The notes under the pieces: model-generated
Database searches by the model: none
What the model saw: only the letters and a program-made list of their open reading frames with translations
Told to the model about the DNA's origin: nothing
Translations under genes and position numbers: made by a program
Origin: Pseudomonas sp. R28(2017)
Lineage (GTDB): Bacteria > Pseudomonadota > Gammaproteobacteria > Pseudomonadales > Pseudomonadaceae
Assembly (NCBI RefSeq): GCF_002112505.1
Contig: NZ_NEHW01000008.1
Location: forward strand, 62,001 to 126,000
DNA length: 64,000 nt
Direction of reading: 5' to 3'
Shown here: positions 9,280 through 23,000 of the stretch, in pieces
Layout of the letters: each line of letters starts with the position of its first letter
Position numbering within the stretch: position 1 is the stretch's first letter

Positions 9280-10833
9280 ATGACTACAAAGCCACTGCTC
9301 ACCACGTTGCTGCCCCTGGTCAGTGACCTGTCCCGCGACTTGCCCGACCAGGAGCGCTATCGCCGCCTGCTGCAGGCCATGCGCGGGCTGCTGCCGTGCG
9401 ATGCCGCCGCGCTGCTGCGCCTGGATGGCGAATGGCTGGTGCCGCTGGCTGTCGATGGGCTCTCCCCGGACACCTTGGGGCGCCGCTTCAAGGTCAGCGA
9501 ACACCCGCGCTTCCAGATCCTGCTCAGCCGCCCGGAACCGACGCGCTTTGCCAGCGACTCCGAGCTGCCCGACCCCTACGATGGCCTGGTCAACGCCCCT
9601 GACGCCGCCCTTGAAGTACACGACTGCATGGGCTGCCCGTTGATGGTCGACGAGCGCCCCTGGGGCCTGGTGACCCTCGATGCCCTCACCCCCGGCCAGT
9701 TCCAGAGCCTGGAGCTGGATGCCCTGCAGGCCTTTGCCAGCCTGGCCGCCGCTACCGTGACCGTGGCCGAGCGCATCGAACACCTGGCCCTGCGCGCCGA
9801 AGACGAGCACCACCGCGCCGAGATCTACCGCCAGGCCAGCGGCCAGGACAAGGAGCTGATCGGCCAGAGCCCGGCGCACAAGCGCCTGCTGGAAGAAATC
9901 CGCCTGGTGGGCGGCAGCGAGCTGACCGTGCTGATCACCGGTGAAACCGGGGTGGGTAAGGAGCTGGTGGCCATGGCCCTGCACCAGGCCAGCAGCCGCG
10001 CCGACAAACCCCTGGTCAGCCTGAACTGTGCAGCCCTCCCCGATACCCTGGTGGAAAGCGAACTGTTCGGCCATGTGCGTGGCGCCTTCACGGGCGCCCA
10101 CGGCGAGCGCCGCGGCAAGTTCGAGCTGGCCAACGGCGGTACGCTGTTCCTCGATGAAGTGGGCGAGTTGCCGTTGACCGTGCAAGCCAAGCTGTTGCGC
10201 GTGCTGCAGAGCGGCCAGCTGCAACGGCTGGGGTCGGACCGCGAACACCGCGTCGATGTGCGCCTGATCGCCGCCACCAACCGCGACCTGGCCGCCGAGG
10301 TACGCGCAGGCAACTACCGCGCCGACTTCTACCACCGCCTCAGCGTGTACCCACTGCAGGTGCCGCCGTTACGCGAACGCGGGCGAGATGTGCTGCTTCT
10401 TGCCGGCTATTTCCTCGAGCAGAACCGATCACGCCTTGGCCTGAACAGCCTGCGGCTGAGCAGCGAGGCGCAAGCCGCATTGCTGGCGTATGACTGGCCA
10501 GGCAATGTGCGCGAGCTCGAACACCTGATCGGCCGCTCGGCGCTCAAGGCCATGGGCCAGCACCCGGAACGCCCACGCATCCTCACCCTGGACGCCAGCG
10601 ACCTTGACCTGCACGCCCCCCACCCTGCGGCGGTTGCCGCCCATGCTGATGCCACCCTGGACACGGCACCCGTCCCCGCAGGTGGCCTGCGCGAAGCCGT
10701 GGACGATTACCAGCGCCAGGTGATCGATGCCTGCCTGCAACGCCATCAGGACAACTGGGCAGCAGCGGCCCGCGAACTGGGCCTGGACCGCGCCAACCTC
10801 AGCCGCCTGGCCCGTCGGCTGGGGCTTCGCTGA
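9280..10833 (+). CDS. norR: NO-responsive sigma-54 activator NorR
   Basis: A 517-residue enhancer-binding protein. The N-terminal GAF domain (about 20-160) senses NO through a mononuclear iron in this family and includes the conserved HDCMGCPL stretch. The AAA+ domain (about 190-420) has Walker A GETGVGKE at 221-228, the sigma-54 contact loop GAFTGA at 268-273 and Walker B LFLDEVGELP. The C-terminal Fis-type helix-turn-helix is NWAAAARELGLDRANLSRLA. The ATG at 9280 has CAGGAG 5 nt upstream. It is divergent from hmp, its likely target, over two GT-N7-AC boxes. Confidence 0.93.
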   Translation: MTTKPLLTTLLPLVSDLSRDLPDQERYRRLLQAMRGLLPCDAAALLRLDGEWLVPLAVDGLSPDTLGRRFKVSEHPRFQILLSRPEPTRFASDSELPDPYDGLVNAPDAALEVHDCMGCPLMVDERPWGLVTLDALTPGQFQSLELDALQAFASLAAATVTVAERIEHLALRAEDEHHRAEIYRQASGQDKELIGQSPAHKRLLEEIRLVGGSELTVLITGETGVGKELVAMALHQASSRADKPLVSLNCAALPDTLVESELFGHVRGAFTGAHGERRGKFELANGGTLFLDEVGELPLTVQAKLLRVLQSGQLQRLGSDREHRVDVRLIAATNRDLAAEVRAGNYRADFYHRLSVYPLQVPPLRERGRDVLLLAGYFLEQNRSRLGLNSLRLSSEAQAALLAYDWPGNVRELEHLIGRSALKAMGQHPERPRILTLDASDLDLHAPHPAAVAAHADATLDTAPVPAGGLREAVDDYQRQVIDACLQRHQDNWAAAARELGLDRANLSRLARRLGLR

Positions 10834-11028
10834 GCCATCATGCACTAAAGGACTACCCGGAAAGCCATCTGGTGGCAATCTGCTGGGCTGCTATATCTCC
10901 CTAATCTCCGGTTACGCGGCCGTGACACGGCCAGGCTGCGCACAACACGTTCCGTTGGTCGGGCGAGTTGTGCAAGCCAAGGGTCGCCAACGTCGACCCT
11001 GTGTACCGAAATCCAGCAGGGAGCACTC
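10834..11028. promoter_or_regulatory. lapF promoter region
   Basis: This 195-bp region contains a possible RpoS-style -10 (GCTATATCT at 10890-10898), a short palindrome GGCCGT-GAC-ACGGCC at 10918-10932, and a 7-bp inverted repeat GCACAAC/GTTGTGC at 10940-10973. The ribosome binding site GGGAG precedes the lapF ATG. lapF of P. putida is known to depend on RpoS; the particular -10 given here is a guess. Confidence 0.4.
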
Positions 11029-14000
11029 ATGGACAACATCGTCGTCGCCGACAAGCAATCCGCCGTCGCCACCCAGAATGCCTGGGGCAACATCACCCTC
11101 AACAGCCCAGGCGTCGTGCAGATGCCCGTCGCCCCCGACCAGGTGGCGACCGTCACCCGGCGCGGTCAGGACCTGATCGTCACGCTCAAATCCGGAGAAA
11201 AAGTCACGGTCGGCAACTTCTTTGCCATGGACCAGGCAGGGGTTGGCAGCGACATGGTGTTCGTCGGTGAAGACGGTACCTTGTGGCACGCCAACTATGA
11301 CGCAACGGCCTTCACCGGTTTCACCTTCGACGAAGTGAACTCGCTCGACGAACTGGTCGCCGGCATCGGCACCGCCGGCAGCGAAACCTCGACCTTTGCC
11401 ATTGCCGGCCTCAGCCTGCTTGGCGTCGGCGGCGTGGCAGCAGCGACGAATGGCGGCGGCGGTGGCGGTGGCGGTGGCGGTGGCGGCGAGCCTGGTGATA
11501 CTACGCCACCGGCCACGCCCATCGACCTGCTGGTGTCGCCTGACGGTCTGCGCCTGAGTGGTCGCGGTGAGGCAGGCACCAGGGTGAATGTGTTCGATGC
11601 CGCAGGCAACCTGATCGGCAGCGGCACGGTGAATGCCGATGGCAGTTTCGATGTCGCCCTGAACACCCCACAGGCCAATGGCGAAAACCTTGGCGTCTCG
11701 CTGACCGATGCAGCGGGCAACACCTCGCAGCCCGGTACGGCCACGGCACCTGACATCACCGCGCCCACAGCACCGACGGAGCTGGCGATCAACGCGCAAG
11801 GCACTACGCTTACCGGCCGCGCCGAGCCCGGCTCGACCGTGCAAGTGCTGGGGGCCGGCGGCGCTGTGCTGGGAAGCGCTGTAGCCGCTGCCGACGGCCA
11901 GTTCAGCATCACCCTGCAGCCGCCGCAGACCGACGGCCAGGCCTTGCAAGTAACGGCCACCGACGCTGCCGGCAATGCCTCCGGCGGCACCGCCATCACC
12001 GCACCGGACGATGGCGTCGGCAACCCGCCCGACACCACGCCCCCTGACGCGCCGACCGAGCTGGCGGTCGGCCAGGCCGGTCAGCAGCTCACCGGCCGCG
12101 GCGAACCCGGCACCACGGTGCAAGTGCGCGATGCCGAGGGTCACGTCATCGCCACCGGCACGGTCGGCACCGAGGGTACCTTCCAGGTCACCTTGAACCC
12201 TGCGGTGGTCGACGGCAGTACCCTGCAGGTAACCCTGACCGATGCCGCCGGCAATGTCTCGCAGCCAGGTTCGGTGACATCTGCCGACCTGCAGCCGCCA
12301 GCGCCTCCCGGCGACCTTGCGGTGAGTGCCGACGGCAGCCAGCTCACCGGCCGTGCGGAACCTGGCAGCACCGTACGAGTGCTGGCCGCTGATGGCACCA
12401 CGGTGCTTGGCACCGCCGTGGCAGGCGCCGATGGCCAGTTCACTATCACCCTCGATCCGGCGCAGGTCGATGGCGAGCAGCTGCAGGTCACCGCCACCGA
12501 TGCCGCCGGCAATACCTCGACAGCTGGCAGCGTCACTGCGCCGGATATCGACAACGGCGGCGACACCACCCCGCCACCACCGGCCACCGACCTGGCCATC
12601 AGTGGTGACGGCCGCACGGTCTCCGGGCGTGGTGAAGCAGGCGCGACCGTGAATGTGCTGAACGATCAGGGCCAGGTCATTGGCACCGGCACCGTGCAAG
12701 CGGATGGCACCTTCACCCTGCAACTGAATACACCCGCAACCAATGGTTCTTCGTTGCAGGTGACCCTGACCGATGCGGCGGGCAATGTCTCCACCCCAAG
12801 CCCGTTGACCGCGCCTGATCTGCAGGCCCCTGCGCAGCCGACCGAGCTGACCCTGACCGCCGGTGAAACCCTGAGCGGCCGTGCCGAGCCCGGCGCGCGG
12901 GTGGAGGTGCGCGACGTCAACGGCACCCTCATCGGCAGCGGTATTGTCGCGGCGGACGGCACCTTCAGCTTCACCCTCGACCCTGCCCAGGCCAACGGCG
13001 AACACCTGGCCATCCGTGTATTCGATGCCGCCGGCAACGGCTCTGCCCCCCTGGACTACACCGCCCCGGACATCACCCCGCCGGGGTTGATCAGCAACGT
13101 CGTGGTGGGTGCCGGCAGCCTGGTCATTGCAGGCCGCGGCGAACCCGGCGCCACGGTCGACGTGCGCGATGCCAACGGCAACCTGCTTGGCAGCGGTGTG
13201 GTCGCCGCCAACGGTACCTTCCTGGTGGACCTCGACAGCCCGGTGGCTGCAGGTGAGAGCATCGTCCTGACCCAGACCGACGCTGCCGGCAACCCATCCG
13301 TCGGCCTGGCTGTCATCGTCCCGGCCACCGCCGTACCGGACAGCCCGGCCGGGCTGGTGGTGGCACCTGATGGCAGTTCCATCAGCGGTACCGCTACGCC
13401 GGGCAGCCTGGTAGAAGTGCATGACGCCCAAGGCAATGTGATCGGCAGCGTGCAAGTGGGTAACGATGGCACCTTCACCGTGCCCATCGACCCGGCCCAG
13501 GCCAACGGTCAGTTGCTCGACGTGGTGGCCATCGATGCCGATGGCAACAGCTCGTTGCCCACCCCGGTCACCGCTCCGGACATCACCCCGCCCACTGAAG
13601 CCAGTGACCTGCAGCTCAGCGCCAATGGCCTGACCCTGACCGGCCGCGGCGAAGTGGGCGCCACGGTGCAGGTCACCAACGCACAGGGTACGGTGCTGGG
13701 CACCGCGGTGGTCGCTGCCAATGGCACCTTCACGGTCACCCTGAGCCAGGCCCAGACCGACGGCCAGGTACTCGACGTGGTGCTGCGCGACAGCAGCGGC
13801 AACAGTTCCACCGCCACCGTCACCGCGCCGGACCTCGACGGCCCGCTGCAACCGGCAGGCCTTGCCATCGACAGCTCCGGCCTGCACCTCACCGGCCAGG
13901 GCCAGGCCGGTTCGACGGTTACCGTGCGTGCGGCCGACGGCAGCGTGCTGGGCACCGCCACGGTAGGCGCCGATGGCCGCTTCGACGTCACGTTGGGCAC

Positions 14001-17000
14001 GCCGCAGCGCAATGGCGAAAACCTCACGGTGGAGGCCACCGACAGCCTCGGCAACAGTGCCGGGCCCGTGGACTTCACCGCACCGGACAGCACCCCGCCG
14101 CAAACCGTCGGCAGCCCGGTCATCGATGGCACCGGCACCACCGTGAGCGGGACCGGCGAACCGGGCGCCACGGTCATTGTGCGTGGCCCTGCAGGGGCCA
14201 TCCTCGGCACTGCGCTGGTCGCCGGCAACGGCAGCTTCGAGGTCACCTTGGGCACCCCGCAGACCAATGGCCAGGCACTGACCGTGGAGCAGCGTGACCC
14301 GGCCGGCAACCTGTCGGCATCGGTCGACCTCGCTGCCCCTGACAATCAGCCACCGGCCACGCCTGGCAACCTGGTGCTGTCTGCCGACGGCACGGTGCTG
14401 ACCGGCATCGGCGAACCGGGCACCCAAGTGCGGGTGACCGGCACTGGCGGTGCCGTGGTAGGCACCGGCGAGGTACAAGCCGATGGCACCTTCCAGGTCA
14501 CCCTCACCCCGCCGCAACTGAACGGCCAGACGCTTTCGGTCAGCCTGACCGATGGTGGCAACAACACCTCCGGCACCGCAACGGTGGTAGCCGAGGACCT
14601 TCAGGCACCGGCACCCGCCCAGGGGCTGACCCTGGGCGCAGGCGGCACCCTGCTCAACGGCCAAGGCGAACCGGGCGCCGCCGTGCAGGTGCGCAACGCC
14701 GCCGGGCAGCTGCTGGGCGATGCCGTGGTGAACGGCGACGGCACTTTCAGCGTCACCCTCAGCCCGGCACAGGCCAACGGTGAAGTCCTGTCGGTGGTGC
14801 TCACCGATGAGGCCGGCAATGCCTCCCCTTCGGCAACGCTCACCGCACCCGATGGTACGGGCCCGACCAGCCCGGGAGGGCTACTGGTCAGTGCCGACGG
14901 CACCACCTTGCAGGGCAGCGGTGAAGTCGGCTCCACCGTGGAAGTGCGCAACGCCAACGGCGACCTGCTGGGTACCGTGGTGGTGCCGCCCGGTGGCAGT
15001 TTCAGCGTGCCGCTGTCGCCAGCGCAACTGGATGGCCAGGTGCTCGACGTGACCCTGGTCGATGCAGCAGGCAACCCTTCAACACCAGCCCAGGCCACCG
15101 CACCCGATCTTACGCCACCTGCACCTAGCGCCGACGCCGCGGTCAGTGCCGATGGCGCCACTGTGAACGGAACCGCGCCAGGCGCCGCGTCGGTAACGGT
15201 GACCGACCCGGCCGGCAATGTGATCACGGTTGCGGTCAACCCTGACGGTAGCTATGAGGTACCCCTCGGCACGCCGTTGAACAACGGCGAAACCGTGACC
15301 GTGATCGTTACCGATGCGGCCGGCAACGACTCGACCCCAACCACCATCACCGCGCCGGATACCACACCACCGGCCGCCGCCACCGATGTCACCGTGAGCC
15401 CGGACGGCAGCGTGGTCGGCGGCGGTGCGGAACCTGGCAGCACGATCATCGTGCGTGACCCTGACGGAACCCCGCGCGGTCAAGGAACTGCTGGGCCGGA
15501 TGGCACCTTCGTGATTCCGGTCTCACCGCCCCTGACCAGCACTGATACCGTGCAGGTGGTGGTACGCGATGGCGGCGGCAATGAAACTGCGGTCAACCTC
15601 AGCGGCCCTGACGGTACCGAAGTCGCCACCCCGACCAACCTTGCACTGAGCGATGACGGCTTCCTGCTCACGGGCCAGGGCACCGTCGGTGCGCTGATTA
15701 CCGTGACGTCAGGCGGCACCACCCTGGGCTCGGGGACGGTCGGCGGCGATGGCGTGTTCCGCATCTTCTTCAGCAACGCGCAACTCAATGCGCAGACCTT
15801 GCAAATCACCGCCCGGCTGTCTGCAGGCGGCAAGCCCTCGGTGCCGGCTATCGTCGTGGCGGACGATACAACGCCACCCGATGCCCTCACCAATGTCGCC
15901 ATCAACCGCAGCGGCACCACCGTGTCCGGCCGTGGCGAGGTGGGCGCAACGGTGAGCGTGACCGATAGCCAAGGCACCGTGTTGGGAAGCGCAACGGTCG
16001 GCAGCAACGGCCTGTTCAGCGTCACCTTGTCACCGGCCCAGGCCAACGCTCAGAACCTGACCGTCACCCAGGCAGATGCCGCCGGCAACGTGTCACTGGC
16101 CACACCAGTTGTCGCCCCCGACTTGCAAGCCCCTACCGCTGCCACCGGGCTGTCGCTCAACGGTGCCGCCACCGTGGTCAGCGGCCAGGGCGAAATCGGC
16201 GCCACCGTCACCGTGCGTGACGTGAACGGCGCAATCGTCGGGACCGGCACGGTCAACCAGAGCGGCCAGTTCCAGGTCACCCTCAACAGCGCACAGACCT
16301 CCGGCAGCCCCTTGCAGGTGACCTTGACCGATGCCGCGGGCAACGTTTCCGGCCCGGCCAGCGTGGCCACCCCGGACCGCACACCGCCGGCAGCCGTCGG
16401 TGATACACAACTGAGCGCCGATGGCCGCCAGCTTTCCGGTACTGGCGAAGTCGGGGCCACGGTGCAGGTGCGCAACGCCGCCGGTACCGTGCTCGGCACC
16501 GCCACCGTCGGCGCCGATGGCCGCTTCACCGTGACGTTCGATACACCGCAGGCCAACGGCCAGGCGATTGGCGTGACTCAGGTGGATGCTGGCGGCAACG
16601 TTTCGCCAGCAGTCAATGTCACCACACCGGACCTGACCCCACCCGCAGCGCTGACCAACGTGGTACTCAACAACAATGGACTGACTCTCACCGGTCTCGG
16701 CGAAGCCGGTGCCACCGTGAGCGTGCGCGGCCCGGACGGCACCATCATCGGTAGTGGCCTGGTGGCGGCCAACGGCAGCTTCACCCTCACGCTCGACAGC
16801 GCCCAGCTCAACGCCCAGCGCTTGAGCGTGACCCAGACCGACGCTGGCAACAACACCTCGACAGCAGTTGCCGTGACCGCTCCAGACTTCACTGCACCTG
16901 CGGCGCCCACCGCGCTGGCCCTGGCCGCTACCGGCCTGCAGTTGAGCGGCAGCGCCGAGGCCGGCAGCACGGTCACCGTGCGCGATGCGGCAGGCAACGT

Positions 17001-20000
17001 ACTCGGCAGCGCCGTGGCGGGCAGCAACGGCACCTTCCAGGTCACCCTCAACAGTGCCCAGACCAATGGGCAGACCTTGCAGGTGACCGCTACCGATGCT
17101 GCAGGCAACGTATCGCCTGCAGCGCCTTACACCGCTGCAGACACCACGCCACCGGCAGCGGTGGCCAACCTGGCGGTGTCGGCCGATGGCGCCACCCTGA
17201 TGGGTACCGGCGAAGCCGGTGCCACGGTCACGGTACGCGCACCCGACGGTGCCGCGCTGGGCACCGCAACCGTCGGCACCGATGGGCGTTTCACCGTCAC
17301 CCTTGCGCCTGCGGCCACGGCAGGCGAAAGCCTGAGCGTGGTACAGACCGATGCCGCGCAGAATGCCTCGCCGGCGCAGAGCGTCACCGCGCCGGGCAAC
17401 ACCGCTCCCGACTCACCCGACAATCTGCTGCTGTCTGCCGATGGCCTGGTGGTCACCGGCAGCGCCCCGCAGGGCAGCACGGTGAACGTGTATGGCCCCG
17501 GCGGTGTGCTGCTCGGCTCCGCGCCGGTCGGCAATGACGGCACCTTCACCGTCAACCTCGGCAGCGCCCAGGCCAATGGCGAGCTGCTGCAAGTCAGTGC
17601 CGTGGGCACCGATGGCAGCAGCTCGCTGCCAGCCGAGCTGCAGGCGCCAGACACCACCGCCCCGCAGCCACTGAGCAACCTGGTACTGTCCAGCGACGGC
17701 CTGATACTCACCGGGCGCGGCGAGGTGGGTGCCACCGTCACCGTGATCGGTGAAGGCGGCATCGACCTGGGGACTGCCGTGGTCGACGCCAACGGCAACT
17801 TCAGCGTCAACCTCGCCGCTGCACAGCTCAATGGCGAACAACTCAGCGCTGCGCAGACCGACGGCGCGGGCAACGAATCGAACAGCGTAAGCCTCACCGC
17901 GCCTGATCGGGTAGCGCCGGACGCAGCGCAAAACCTTGCCTTCGCGGGCGGCGGCAGCCTGCTCAACGGCACCGGTGAAGCCGGCAGCACGGTGAAGGTG
18001 CTGGCCGCCGATGGCAGTGTGGTGGGGACGGCCCAGGTCATGGCCAACGGCTCGTTCCAGGTCACCCTCGCGCCGCCGCAAGCCAATGGCCAACAACTGC
18101 AAGTGGTACTCACCGATGCCGCCGGCAACCAGTCGACCGCCAGCGACATCACGGCCCCTGACACCACCCCCCCTGCGGCCCCCGGCGAACTGGCGATTTC
18201 CAGCGATGGCGTCACGATCACCGGCCGCGGCGAAGCCGGTGCAGAAGTGACCGTGACCAATGCGGCCGGCGATGAGATCGGCACGGCGATCGTCGATGCC
18301 AGCGGCCATTTCACCGTGACGCTCAACCCTGCACTGGGTAATGCCGAAGTGCTCAGCGTCACCCAGGCCGATGCCGCCGGTAACGTGTCGGCGACCAGTA
18401 CCTTGCAGACACCGGACTTCACGCCGCCCGACATACTCACCAACGTGGTCATCAACACCGACGGCAGCGTGGTCAGCGGCCGTGGTGAAGCCGGTGCCAC
18501 CGTTACCGTCACCAATGCCGCGGGTGCGGTGCTGGGCACCACCACCGTACTCGCCGATGGCAGCTTCCGCGTCGAACTGAGCCCGGCGCAGATCAACCAG
18601 CAAGTGCTGTCGGTGCAACAGGCCGACCCACCCGGCAACATCAGCGAACCGGTCACCGTCAACGCACCCGACCTGACCCCGCCCGACGCGGCACTTGGCC
18701 TGCGCCTGAACGCGGCCGGCGACCAGCTTGGCGGTACCGGCGAAGCGGGCAGCACCGTGCGCGTCTACCTGGGCACCACGGAAATCGGCACCGCCACGGT
18801 CAGCGCCAACGGTACGTTCGTGGTCAACCTGGGCGCAGCCCAGCTCAATGGCCAGCTGCTGCAGGTGACACTCGAAGACGCCAGCGGCAACATCTCGCCC
18901 GTCAGCACCATCACCGCCGTCGACAGCACGCCACCGGCCACCGTCATCGCCAGCCTCAACGGCAGTGGTACGCAGCTGGTCGGTACTGGCGAAGCCGGTG
19001 CTCGCGTGACCGTGATGGATAACCAGGGCAACCTGCTCGGCCAGGGCACGATCGATCCCGATGGCGCCTTCGTGCTCAACCTGAGCACCGCGCAGATCAA
19101 TGGCCAGGTGCTGACCGTGATCGCCCAGGATGCCACCGGCAACCCGTCCGCGCCGCTGCAGCTGACAGCGCCCGACCTGACCCCACCGGTGCAGCCGGGC
19201 AACCTTGCCCTGACTGGCAACGGCACGCTGCTCACCGGCAGTGGTGAAGTGGGCTCCACCATCACCGTACGCAACCCTGCCGGCACCGTGGTCGGTACCG
19301 TCACGGTACCGGCAGGCGGCGAGTTCACCGTCACCCTGAGCCCGGCGCAGAACAATGGCCAGCTGCTGACCGTGACTTCCACCGACAGCGCCGGCAACAT
19401 CTCGCTGCCGGCCGAGTACCAGACTGCCGACACCTCACCGCCCACCGCCGTCACCAACCTCGCCATCAGCAACACCTACGACATCCTCACCGGGCGTGGT
19501 GAAGCTGGCGCGACCGTAACGGTCAGCTTCGCTGGCCAGGTCATCGGCACCGGCCTGGTCGACAGCGGCGGCAACTTCTCGATCGGCCTGTCACCGGCAC
19601 CCGGTTCGGTAGCTACCCTGGCGGTGACCCAGACAGATGCCGCCAACAACACCTCGGCGGTGGCAAGCTATGTCACACCGCTGGTGCCACCACCAGAACC
19701 ACCGGTTAACGTAACGCTGGCCGCCGATGGCCTGACCCTGACCGGCACCGCCGCCACCGGCACCTCGATCCGCGTGTACGATGCGGCCGGCAACCTGATC
19801 GGCAGCGGCTCGGCCAACATCGGCAATGGCGGCTTCAGCATTACCCTGAGCGCCGCCCAGCTCAATGGGCAACACCTGTCGGTGACATCGGTGTCGCTGC
19901 TCGGGGGTGAATCGCAACCGGTGTTCGTCACCGCTGCCGACATCACGCCACCGGCAAACCCGGTGGTCGCCGCGCTGTCGGCCAACGGCCTGGTGCTCAG

Positions 20001-23000
20001 CGGCACTGGTGAGGCCGGTGCCACGGTTACCGTGCGCGACGCGGGCGGCAACGTGCTCGGCACCGGCCTGGTCAATGGTGCGGGCGCGTTCAGCATCAAC
20101 CTCAGCAGTGCCCAGCTCAACGGCCAGGTGCTCAGCCTGACTCAGGCCGACGCCGCCCTGAACGTCTCCGGCGCCACCAGCTACACCGCGCCGGACACCC
20201 AGGCCCCGCTGGCACCGACCAACCTGGCGATCAATGGCTCTGGCAGCGTGCTCACCGGTAACGGCGAGCCGGGCGCGACCGTGACCGTGCAAGGCCCCGC
20301 CGGCGCACTCGGCACGGCTGTCGTACAGCCCGACGGCACCTTCAGCGTCACCCTGACCAGCGCGCAGAACGATGGCCAGGCGCTCGTCGTGCGCCAATCC
20401 GACGCGGCCGGCAACCAGTCCGGCAGCACCGGCATCACTGCGCCGGACACCACACCGCCGGCCGCCCCGGTGGCCGCCATCAACGCCAACGGCACCACGG
20501 TCAGCGGCTCTGGCCAGATCGGCAGCACGGTCACCGTGCGCAACAGTGCTGGCACCGTCCTGGGCACGGCCACGGTCGGTACCAACGGCCTGTTCGTGGT
20601 CAGCCTGGCTGCGGCGCAGATCGACAATCAGGCGCTGAACGTCACCCTCACCGATGCCGCTGGCAACACCTCCACGGCCACCGCCATCACCGCTCCGGAC
20701 TTCACTCCACCGGCCAACGCCGCCAACCTGGTGATCAGCGCCGACGGCAGTACCTTGACCGGCACCGGTGAAGTGGGTGCCACGGTCACCGTGCGCAGCG
20801 CCACCGGCACCGTGCTGCAGACCGCCGTGGTACAGCCCAACGGCACCTTCAGCGTCACCCTGAGCCCGCCGCAGGACAACGGCCAGGTGCTGTCGGTGAC
20901 CTTGACCGACCCACGCAGCAATGTCTCCGGCAACGTCAACATCACCGCCCCGGACGTGGATGCCAATGCGCCGGTGGTGGCCAGCGACAACCTGGCCACC
21001 GCCACCGTCAACCTCGCACCGGTGACAGCCACCGCAACCTACCAGGACCAGTTCACCACGCTGCTGTCAGGCTTCAGCAAGACCTACACCTGGACGGTCG
21101 CCGCCGGCACCACGGTCGATCCGACCCTGACACTGACCACCAACAGCGTGCTGGCATTGCTCAACAACGCCACCTTCACCCTGCAGGTCAAGGATGCCAG
21201 TGGCGCCTGGGTGACCCTTGCCACCGGCAACACCCAGGGCCTGCTCGACCTGATCGTGCTGCCGATCGGCCTGCAGGTCGACATCGGTTCGCTGCAGGCC
21301 GGCGACTACCGCCTGACCGTGGCCAGCGGCGGTATCGGCCTGGTGACCCAGGTCACCACCACGCTTGACCTCGAAGCCACCAGCCTGACCCAGTTCACCG
21401 GGGTCGGCACGGCGGTGTCCGGTAACGTCGTGACCGACCCAGGCACAGACGGCAGCGTGGACGCACGCGGCCCCGACAGTGGCGCCGTGCTGCAGGTGCT
21501 GAAGAACGGCACCTTCGTGGCCGCCGCCAGCGGTGCGGGGACCACGGTGCAGGGCCAGTACGGCACCCTGGTGATCCATGCGGACGGCAGCTACACCTAC
21601 ACGCCCAATGGCAGCCCGTCGAGCGTCGGCAAGGTGGATGTGTTCAGCTACCAGCTGGTGCACCCGAACGGCCTGTCCGACTCCGCCAACCTTTACGTGC
21701 GCATCGACAGCCCACAGGCCACGGAGATCTGGAATGACAACAACCTGAGTGCACCGGCCACGGTGGTGGATGCGGTCAACGACGTCGACAGCAGCCACAT
21801 CACCCTGGCCAACCGGGTCGACAGCAGCAGCGCCACCCTGGGTACACTGAGCCTGCCGCTGATCGGCTCGCGCTCGGCCACCTACTCCACCACGGTGGGC
21901 ACCGACACCACGGCCAACCTGCAGGTGGTGGTCAACTCCACCAACCTGTTGAGCCTGCTCAACGGCACCACCATCCAGCTGCTCAAACTCAACCCAGCCA
22001 CCGGCCAGTACGTGGTAGTGGAAACCGTAGGCGGCGGCTCGCTGGTCAGCCTGCTCGGCGGCGGCGCCGGTTATACCTTCCAGAACCAGGGCGCAGGTAC
22101 CTACCACATCGTGGTCAGCGCCGGCGGCATCGGCCTGGCCAGTTCGATCACCACCAGCCTCAACACCACCACCACGCACCTCACCGAGTTCGTGGTCAGC
22201 AGCGCCACGGTGGCCAGCGGCAACCTGATCACCGACCCGTCAGGCACCGACAACCTGGGTTCGGCACTGACCGTACTGAGTGTGCTGACGGCCGCCAACA
22301 CCTTCACCATCCCCGGCCACAACGGCGTCAGCGTGGCCGGCACCTACGGCACGCTGCTGGTGCATGCGGACGGCAGCTACACCTACACCCTCAACAGCGG
22401 CCTGACCTCGGCGGTGATCGGCCAGCACGACACCTTCACCTACGAGCTGACCCACCCCAACGGCACCACCGACACCGCCACGCTGACCGTCAACCTGGAC
22501 AACGCCGCCGGCCTCACCACCTTCTCCGCACTGGTGGCCGACACCAGCGACGACAGCCTGGCCGTGGCCAGCGTGGCGGCCGCCGCGTCCAGCGAAGTGC
22601 TCGCTGGCACCGACGGCAACGACCACCTGGTGGGCAGCCAGGGCGGCCACATCACCCTGGAAGGCGGCGCCGGCAACGACATCCTCGAAGTGGTCGACCA
22701 GAACTTCGCCAGCGTCGATGGCGGCAGCGGTACCGACACCCTGCTGTGGGGCGGCGGCGATGCCAGCATCGACCTCGGCACCCTGGCCGAGCGCATCCAC
22801 AACATCGAGGTGATCGACCTCAACGACACCAGCGCGGTGGCGCTGACCCTCAACCTGGCGGACGTGGTGGCCATCACCGAAACCGGCAACGACACACTGA
22901 TCATCAAGGGGGACGACAAAGACTCGGTGCACATGACGGACAACTGGACCCTGGTAGGGAACCAAACCGCCGACGGCATCGACTATAACCAGTACACGGC

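Noticed and set aside
11029..11490. LapG-type protease site in the LapF N-terminus
   Set aside because: No TAAG or similar di-alanine LapG motif occurs; GIGTAGSE is not a match. Retention by another route is more likely.
11494..20955. Possible CRISPR-like array because of regular 255-bp repeats
   Set aside because: The repeats are coding, much longer than CRISPR repeats, diverged, and translate to Ig-like domains in one continuous frame.
22610..22745. Full RTX calcium-binding array at the LapF C-terminus
   Set aside because: Only two weak nonapeptide-like motifs (GGAGNDILE, GGSGTDTLL) are present, not a tandem array.
11295..22979. Long open frames on the minus strand opposite lapF (up to 542 codons) and a 1250-codon frame at 10912-14664
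   Set aside because: They follow the repeat structure and high GC of lapF, have low-complexity Ala/Pro/Ser or Gly/Arg/His translations, no ribosome binding sites and no recognisable domains.
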